From NCBI RefSeq assembly GCF_030418305.1, contig NZ_JAUHPX010000001.1:496001-560000 (forward strand): a stretch of 64,000 bases of DNA. The letters are read 5' to 3'. A model generated the notes under the pieces. It saw only the letters and a program-made list of their open reading frames with translations. It did no database searches and had not been told where the DNA came from. The DNA is from Demequina lignilytica (GTDB taxonomy: Bacteria; Actinomycetota; Actinomycetes; Actinomycetales; Demequinaceae). Shown here in pieces: positions 58,646 through 64,000 of the stretch; position 1 is the first letter of the stretch, and every line of letters starts with the position of its first letter. The position numbers and the translations under genes are program-made.

Positions 58646-60037
58646 ATGCAGCACACGTTCCGCACGCGTTCGACGCGGCTCCTGGCCGCCTTCGGCGCGC
58701 TCGCCCTCGCGGTGACCATCCCCGTGGCCACGGCGCCCGCGGCGCAGGCGCTCACCCCCTCGAGCCTCCTGCTGGACCTCACGAACGACTACCGGGCCTC
58801 GAAGGGCCTCTCGGCGCTGCACTGGAACACGGGCGCGGCCAAGGTGGCGCAGACGTGGAGCGAGAAGATGCTCGCCGAGGGTCGGATGTATCACAACCCG
58901 AACGTGTTCTCGCAGATCCCGTCGGGCTGGACGGGCGCGGCGGAGAACGTCGGCTTCGCGTGCGGCTACTCCTCCGCCGCCGCCGCGGCCAAGGCGATCA
59001 TGAAGGCCTGGATCGCGTCGTCCGGGCACGAGAAGAACCTGCGTGGCTCGTACACCGACATCGGCATCGGCTTCGCCTGGGACTCGTCGACCCGATGCGC
59101 GTACACGACGCAGGACTTCGCCAAGTACTCCGGCACCCCGTCGACCTACTCGATCTTCGGCACCGTGAAGAACAGCTCCGGCGGCGCCGCCGCGAACGTG
59201 AAGGTGTACGCGCGCAAGGGCACGTCGACCTACACGGCCACCACCGACTCGACCGGCAGCTACTCGCTGACGGGGCTGCCCAAGGGCACCTACACCCTCC
59301 AGTTCTCCCCCGCGTCCACCTCGCAGCGGGGCGAGTTCTACACCGATGCCACGGCCAAGGCCTGCGCCTCCCGGATCTCGCTGTCCAAGGACAAGGTCGG
59401 GCTGACCACGAAGCTCTCGAGCTCGTCCGCGCCGACGGTCGACGGCGAGGTGCTGATCTGCGACATCGCGGCCGACAAGTCGTCGACGTACTACTCCGCC
59501 TTCGCCGACGAGATCCAGTGGCTGGCCGACGAGGGCGTGACCACCGGTTGGGACAACGGCTACGGCGCGAAGGTCTACAAGCCCCTGTCGAGCGTGACCC
59601 GCGAGGCGATGGCCGCCTTCATGTACCGCCTGGCGGGCTCCCCGAAGATCACCGGCTCCGACAACTTCGTCGACATCTCCGGCACCGCGTTCGAGGACGA
59701 GATCACCTGGCTCGCCGGCCAGGGCATCACCAACGGCTGGAGCAACGGCGACGGCACCGCGGACTTCCAGCCGAAGTCGAAGATCTCGCGCGAGGCGATG
59801 GCGGCGTTCCTCTACCGCTACGCGGGGTCCCCGTCGTACACCGCACCCTCGACCTCGCCCTTCGTCGATGTGAAGCCCTCCTCGATGTTCTACAAGGAGA
59901 TCTGCTGGCTCGCCTCGACCGGGATCAGCACGGGCTGGAGCCTGTCGAACGGCAAGAAGGAGTACCGCCCGTCCTCGTCGATCACCCGTGACGCGATGGC
60001 CGCGTTCCTCAGCCGCTTCGACGCCAAGGGCCTCTGA
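58646..60037 (+). CDS. Secreted CAP-domain protein with three SLH-like repeats
   Basis: 463 residues, ATG after GAAGGAGG. Signal peptide (residues 1-35, cut near AQA). CAP/SCP domain at about 40-165 with LLLDLTNDYRASKGLSALHW and SSGHEKNLRGSYTDIGIGF. A carboxypeptidase-regulatory-like beta domain at about 172-230 (DSTGSYSLTGLPKGTYTLQF). Then three repeats of the form F-DV/DI...EI-WLA--GI--GW...(I/V)(S/T)RE/DAMAAF, about 290-463. SLH-like repeats tether proteins to wall polymers; the CAP domain function is unknown. Confidence 0.9.
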   Translation: MQHTFRTRSTRLLAAFGALALAVTIPVATAPAAQALTPSSLLLDLTNDYRASKGLSALHWNTGAAKVAQTWSEKMLAEGRMYHNPNVFSQIPSGWTGAAENVGFACGYSSAAAAAKAIMKAWIASSGHEKNLRGSYTDIGIGFAWDSSTRCAYTTQDFAKYSGTPSTYSIFGTVKNSSGGAAANVKVYARKGTSTYTATTDSTGSYSLTGLPKGTYTLQFSPASTSQRGEFYTDATAKACASRISLSKDKVGLTTKLSSSSAPTVDGEVLICDIAADKSSTYYSAFADEIQWLADEGVTTGWDNGYGAKVYKPLSSVTREAMAAFMYRLAGSPKITGSDNFVDISGTAFEDEITWLAGQGITNGWSNGDGTADFQPKSKISREAMAAFLYRYAGSPSYTAPSTSPFVDVKPSSMFYKEICWLASTGISTGWSLSNGKKEYRPSSSITRDAMAAFLSRFDAKGL

Positions 60038-60174
60038 GCATCGCGACCCGCCTCCGCCCGAGGCCGCGGTGACGCGATGCTGATCGACCGGCCTCGTGCC
60101 GCACGGGGAACGTGCCGATGACAAGGATGCGCCACGCGACCGCTGGCGCCGACCAGGAAGGGAGCTCCGCGAAC

Positions 60175-61824
60175 GTGAAGCCGGCGCAGCCGCAGTGGCG
60201 ATGGGTCCGCGCCTGGGCGCGGACCCTCACCGTGCTGGCGGCCTCCTGCGCGCTTCTGATCGGCACGTTGCCGAGCGGCGCCGAGGCCTCCGACGGACCT
60301 CTCGACCCGGATGCCGCCGCGAGCGCCTCCCCCGCGGCGGAGCCCCAGGCCTCGTCCACCCCCGCGCCCTCCGCCTCGACCGAGCCGGACATGGGCCTCA
60401 CCTCGACACCGGAGCCGGCTGCGACCGCATCCCCGACGCCGTCGCCCGAGCCCTCCGCATCCGCCTCCCCTGATCCGACGGAGGCGCCGACCGAGGACGC
60501 CCCGGCCGAGCAGGTCGAGCCCGAGCCGGAGCCGGCCGACGACTCGCCGCTGGTCGGCGTGCTCTCCGCGACGTCCGCCGTGTTCACCGACGTGTCCGCG
60601 ATCCAGGGCGCCACGACGTACTCCCAGTTCGCGACCGAGATCGCGTGGATGGCCGAGACCGGGATCTCGACGGGCTGGGTCACGGCCGACGGAAGCGCCC
60701 AGTACCGGCCGACGGAACCGGTCAGCCGCGACGCGATGGCCGCGTTCCTCAACCGCTTCGCCGGCTCCCCCGCGTTCGCTCAGCCGTCGGTGTCGCCGTT
60801 CGTGGACGTCCCCACCTCCCGGCAGTTCTACCGCGAGATCACCTGGCTGCGCTCGGCCGGCGTGTCGACGGGCTGGACGACGGCGACCGGCGTGGAGTAC
60901 CGGCCGACGAAGTCCATCACGCGCGACGCGATGGCGGCGTTCCTGTACCGGCTCGCGGGCTCGCCCGACTTCACCTTCCCGACGACCTCGCCGTTCGTCG
61001 ACGTCACGGCGAGCACGCCGTTCGCCAAGGAGATCGCGTGGCTCGCCTCGGCCGGCGTGACCACGGGCTGGTCGACGTCGAGCGGGGCGCAGTACCGGCC
61101 CCTCGCCTCGATCACCCGCGATGCGATGGCGGCGTACCTGTACCGGCTGGACGCGGCGGGGATCATCGACCTGTCGGCGGCGCTCGGGACCACGCTGCGG
61201 CACACCACGGTGTACGTGTACGTGGCCACGACGCTGAACCTCCGCACCGGTCCGGCGACGACATTCGACGTCGCGCGACAGGTCGCGGAGGGGACCGCCC
61301 TCGTGCCGACCGGCACCACCCAGGACGGATGGATCCAGGTCACCGTGGACGGCGAGCTGCTGTGGGCCTCGAGCTACTACCTCGTGGGCCGTCAGGGCGC
61401 CGCGGTCACGCGGATCACCTCCCTGTACGAGAACGGCCGGCTTCCCGAGGAGGAGCTGTGCACGCTGTCCTGGGACGCCGTGGAGTCGCTCGAGTGCGAC
61501 GCGGCCTTCGACCTGGAGATGCTCAACATCGAGTTCAGGAACCAGTTCGGGTTCGACCTGCCGCTCAACGACTCCTACCGCGACTACGACACGCAGGTCC
61601 TGTTCAAGGCCGTGTACGGCGATCTCGCGGCCAAGCCCGGCACCTCCAACCACGGGTGGGGCATGGCGATCGACGTGTCGACCTCGCGGCTCCCCGGCGG
61701 CACGGGCGGCGCGGCGTACGCCTGGCTCACCCAGCACGTCGGCGTCTACAACTGGGTCCTGCCGGCGTGGGCGCGCCCGACGGGGACCAAGCCCGAGGCC
61801 TGGCACTTCGAGTACACCGGCTGA
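60175..61824 (+). CDS. SLH-repeat VanY-type D,D-carboxypeptidase
   Basis: 549 residues from the GTG at 60175, which places a standard signal peptide (RTLTVLAASCALLIG, cut near AEA) at the N-terminus; in-frame starts at 60112-60127 are possible. A Pro/Ser/Glu-rich stalk of about 90 residues leads to three SLH-like repeats (about 140-335), an SH3b-like domain (LNLRTGPATTFDVARQV), and a peptidase M15B/VanY domain with His493 and Asp500 (SNHGWGMAID) and His544 (WHFEY), the zinc ligands. It should trim D-Ala from peptidoglycan stems at the wall. Confidence 0.9.
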   Translation: MKPAQPQWRWVRAWARTLTVLAASCALLIGTLPSGAEASDGPLDPDAAASASPAAEPQASSTPAPSASTEPDMGLTSTPEPAATASPTPSPEPSASASPDPTEAPTEDAPAEQVEPEPEPADDSPLVGVLSATSAVFTDVSAIQGATTYSQFATEIAWMAETGISTGWVTADGSAQYRPTEPVSRDAMAAFLNRFAGSPAFAQPSVSPFVDVPTSRQFYREITWLRSAGVSTGWTTATGVEYRPTKSITRDAMAAFLYRLAGSPDFTFPTTSPFVDVTASTPFAKEIAWLASAGVTTGWSTSSGAQYRPLASITRDAMAAYLYRLDAAGIIDLSAALGTTLRHTTVYVYVATTLNLRTGPATTFDVARQVAEGTALVPTGTTQDGWIQVTVDGELLWASSYYLVGRQGAAVTRITSLYENGRLPEEELCTLSWDAVESLECDAAFDLEMLNIEFRNQFGFDLPLNDSYRDYDTQVLFKAVYGDLAAKPGTSNHGWGMAIDVSTSRLPGGTGGAAYAWLTQHVGVYNWVLPAWARPTGTKPEAWHFEYTG

Positions 61825-61852
61825 CGGGGCCGGATCGCCCTCCGCGGGCCGG

Positions 61853-64000
61853 TCAGGGGAGCTCGGCGAGCACCTCGAGCCAGGCTCTCCGGGCCCCGAG
61901 CTCGGCGGGGATCTCCAGGCGGTAGGCACCGGGATCCCTGAGGAAGTCGCCCAGCTCCGGCAGCTCGAACAGCTGCGCCTTCTGGCGGAAGTACGCGCTG
62001 GCGCCCATCAGGTAGGCGGGCACCCCCATGAAGCTGGCGAAGAGCGCCGTGTGGTACGAGGAGGACAGCGCGAGATCCACGTCGAGCACGGGTCGCAGCG
62101 CGTCGGGAAGCCCCGCGCCGAACCGGTACTCCAGCGACGCCTTCGCGATGTCGATCACCTCGAAGCGGGAGAAGGGCATGTCCTCCGCCAGCGCCGCGAC
62201 CGTGTCCAGCGTGTCCCGGACGTCGAGGCGCGGGTCGTCGTAGGCATGCAGGAGCAGGAGCTCGCAGCCGGGCAGCTCCTCCGCGACCTGGCGCAGGACG
62301 TCGCGCCACAGGTCGAGCGCCACGTCTCCCCCGGCGTAGTCCGAGGTGTTCATGTGGACGGCGACGCGCGTGGGGCCGTCGAGGCGCACGTGACCGTCAC
62401 GGGCGCGCGCCCAGTCCTGGAAGGTCTCGGTCAGGTCGTCGAAGGTGAAGCGCACCGGCACGTCGAGCGCCTCCGTCGCGAGAGCATGCGAGACGTGGTC
62501 GCGCAGCCCGACGCTGACGATGCGGTGGTGGCGGGCGAGCTCCGTGAAGCCGGCGAGCGCCGGCTCGTCCACCTGCAGGCCCGAGAACAGGATCGGGGCG
62601 CCGCAGCCCGACGCGACCGCGTCGATGACCGGGAAGTGCTCGCCGCCCCAGCGGGCGTTGAGATAGCCGCCGCCGACCACGTGCACGAGCGTGCCACCGG
62701 CAGGCGCGGGGATCTCGACGAGGCCAGCGCCGCGGACGTCGACCGCGGTGGTCGAGACGAAGACGACGTCGTCGGCCGGGTACCAGGCCTCGAGCTCCGC
62801 GGAGCGCCCGGCGGGAAGCGCCGCGTACGCGGGCATCACCAACGTGGTGCGGCGGCCCGCGCGACCCGCCCAGTACGCGAGGATGTTCTTGGTCTGGAGG
62901 ATGTCGCCGAAGTTCGAATGGCCGTTGGACCCCGTGTACACGACGACATCGGCGTCGCGCGCCGCCAGCCGCTCCGCCGCCTCGGGCGACGCGAACCAGC
63001 GCACGCCGAGCCGCGCCCACGCACCGGGCCCGGTCACGCGCGGGAGGTAGCCCGGCAGCCGCTCGAGCGTCCGGTCGAAGGCGGCGCGCGACGAGGTCTG
63101 CTCCAGGCGGGAGCGTGCCGCCGCGACGCGCGCGGCGACCTCGTCGGGCGCGTCGCGGAGCAGGTGGACGCGGTCGAGGTAGCCGGCGATGCCCTCCTCG
63201 GGATCGACCGGGAGCCCGGTGTTCGCGTCGAGCGCCTCCCCCACGCCGCCGACCAGCGGCGCGATCACCGGCAGGCCCGACGCCATGGCCTCCAGCATGA
63301 CCATGGGCACACCCTCGTAGTCGGAGGTCATCAGGAGCGCGTCGTAGCGCTCCGGGTGGGCGCTCGGGAAGCCGTCCCGGTAGGCCTCTCCCCGCACCGC
63401 GACGCCGGCGAGCGCGCGGTCGAGGTGGTCCTGCCAGTCGGGATCCGAGCCCACCAGGGGCTCGCCGATGATGGTGATCTCGACGTCCGCGCCTTCCGCG
63501 GCGAGCGCCTCGGAGATGTCCGCGAGCCGGTCGAGTCGCTTCTGGAGGTCGAAGCGGCCGACCCACAGGAGGCGCAGGGTGCGTCCCGCCGGGGCGGCCA
63601 TGCCCGCGCGGGCCTCCGCCGAGGGCGCGAGCGCCACCGTGTCGACCACCGTGTGCACGGTGAACAGCTCCCGCGGGATCCCCTGGGTCTCGACGACGTG
63701 GTCGACGAAGGCCTCGCTGTCCGTGAGGATCCCGGTGAAGCGGTCGAAGTAGTCGCGGGAGCGGTTGTAGAGGAAGGACCACTCCGAGCCGTCGTCGAAG
63801 CGGTCGACCACGAAGGTCTGGGCGTAGACGCGGCTGTGCCGGGCGATCTGGACGCCCCAGCGCTCCATCATCCAGAAGCCGCGCTCGGCATTGTTGATGT
63901 GGATGGTCTCCGGCCGGAGCTGCGCGCAGACCATCGCGAGCACCTGCTCGAGGAACTCGGGCCACAACCGGAAGCGGCCGAGCTCGACCACGGTCACGCC
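61853..64000 (-). CDS. Glycosyltransferase (GT4-like) fused to polysaccharide pyruvyltransferase-like domain, 5' end outside window
   Basis: At least 715 codons; the frame stays open past the right edge, so the N-terminus is missing. The first half is GT-B/GT4: LRLLWVGRFDLQKRLDRL, then SDYEGVPMVMLEAMASGLPVIAP. The second half (from about residue 350) reads NFGDILQTKNILAYW, VHVVGGGYLNARWGG, VGLRDHVSHAL and SSSYHTALFASFMGVPAYL, the pattern of PF04230 pyruvyltransferases such as CsaB/WcaK. It lies convergent to the SLH genes. The combined enzyme could build and pyruvylate the wall polymer that SLH domains bind. Inferred from pattern; no alignment run. Confidence 0.75.
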   Translation of the reverse strand, partial: GVTVVELGRFRLWPEFLEQVLAMVCAQLRPETIHINNAERGFWMMERWGVQIARHSRVYAQTFVVDRFDDGSEWSFLYNRSRDYFDRFTGILTDSEAFVDHVVETQGIPRELFTVHTVVDTVALAPSAEARAGMAAPAGRTLRLLWVGRFDLQKRLDRLADISEALAAEGADVEITIIGEPLVGSDPDWQDHLDRALAGVAVRGEAYRDGFPSAHPERYDALLMTSDYEGVPMVMLEAMASGLPVIAPLVGGVGEALDANTGLPVDPEEGIAGYLDRVHLLRDAPDEVAARVAAARSRLEQTSSRAAFDRTLERLPGYLPRVTGPGAWARLGVRWFASPEAAERLAARDADVVVYTGSNGHSNFGDILQTKNILAYWAGRAGRRTTLVMPAYAALPAGRSAELEAWYPADDVVFVSTTAVDVRGAGLVEIPAPAGGTLVHVVGGGYLNARWGGEHFPVIDAVASGCGAPILFSGLQVDEPALAGFTELARHHRIVSVGLRDHVSHALATEALDVPVRFTFDDLTETFQDWARARDGHVRLDGPTRVAVHMNTSDYAGGDVALDLWRDVLRQVAEELPGCELLLLHAYDDPRLDVRDTLDTVAALAEDMPFSRFEVIDIAKASLEYRFGAGLPDALRPVLDVDLALSSSYHTALFASFMGVPAYLMGASAYFRQKAQLFELPELGDFLRDPGAYRLEIPAELGARRAWLEVLAELP

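Overview
This is a 64-kb piece of a very GC-rich (roughly 70-73 % by eye) bacterial chromosome that is almost wholly coding. Gene content and order point to an actinobacterium, most likely Micrococcales (Cellulomonadaceae, Demequinaceae or Beutenbergiaceae-like; the genus cannot be fixed from the sequence alone). Supporting signs are the blocks glyS-dus-dgt-dnaG, zinc uptake-recO-uppS-era, ybeY-phoH-hit-rsmE-dnaJ-hrcA, hemW-lepA-rpsT-holA-comEC-comEA-leuS, the alpha2-type glycyl-tRNA synthetase, a leucine-rich leader peptide before leuA, frequent GTG starts and many 4-base ATGA/GTGA overlaps. No rRNA, CRISPR array, prophage or intact insertion sequence was found. No stretch above 300 bases is empty: the longest gap between protein genes (5771-6313) holds two tRNAs, a terminator and an IS3 remnant.

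Layout. 1-3862: pyruvate/2-oxoacid:ferredoxin oxidoreductase alpha and beta genes, translationally coupled to a fused NAD(P)H/FAD/4Fe-4S oxidoreductase. 3923-7193: gluconokinase, DNA polymerase IV, transposase remnant, tRNA-Ile2(CAT), tRNA-Asn, a small membrane protein and a VOC protein. 7235-10794: phosphonate-type ABC transporter phnD-C-E-E with no catabolic genes. 10974-21364: dnaG, a divergent four-gene membrane operon ending in a PopT/DUF368 carrier-lipid transporter, dgt, a RibD-like reductase, dus, a candidate 6C-like small RNA, YibE/F protein and glyS. 21523-25057: zinc uptake operon znuA-C-B-zur plus a DedA-like gene, with a Zur-like box inside a probably leaderless promoter. 25212-28466: class I aldolase, uppS, HAD hydrolase, recO.

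28518-33931 is an accessory island: a TetR regulator with a divergent dehydrogenase/DUF4386 pair, then a lipoprotein and leuA with a leader-peptide attenuator, then an unlisted 51-residue membrane peptide whose promoter carries the same palindromic operator found beside tetR. 34012-41032 is housekeeping (era, CNNM protein, ybeY, phoH, hit, rsmE, dnaJ, hrcA with CIRCE). 41163-44171 has two DUF4870 membrane proteins and an OafA-type acyltransferase. 44305-47386 holds hemW and lepA; 47547-50908 two c-di-GMP proteins, a lone PemK-like protein and rpsT; 50930-58427 holA, comEC, comEA, degV and leuS. 58646-64000 is a cell-surface module: a CAP-domain protein and a VanY-type carboxypeptidase, both with three SLH-like repeats, facing a glycosyltransferase fused to a pyruvyltransferase-like domain.

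Across the window the 9-mer GGACGATGC recurs at least 26 times, far above expectation and evenly on both strands. This is the most unexplained signal here. The other leads are the two-locus TetR operator set and the link between SLH-bearing proteins and a possible pyruvyltransferase.
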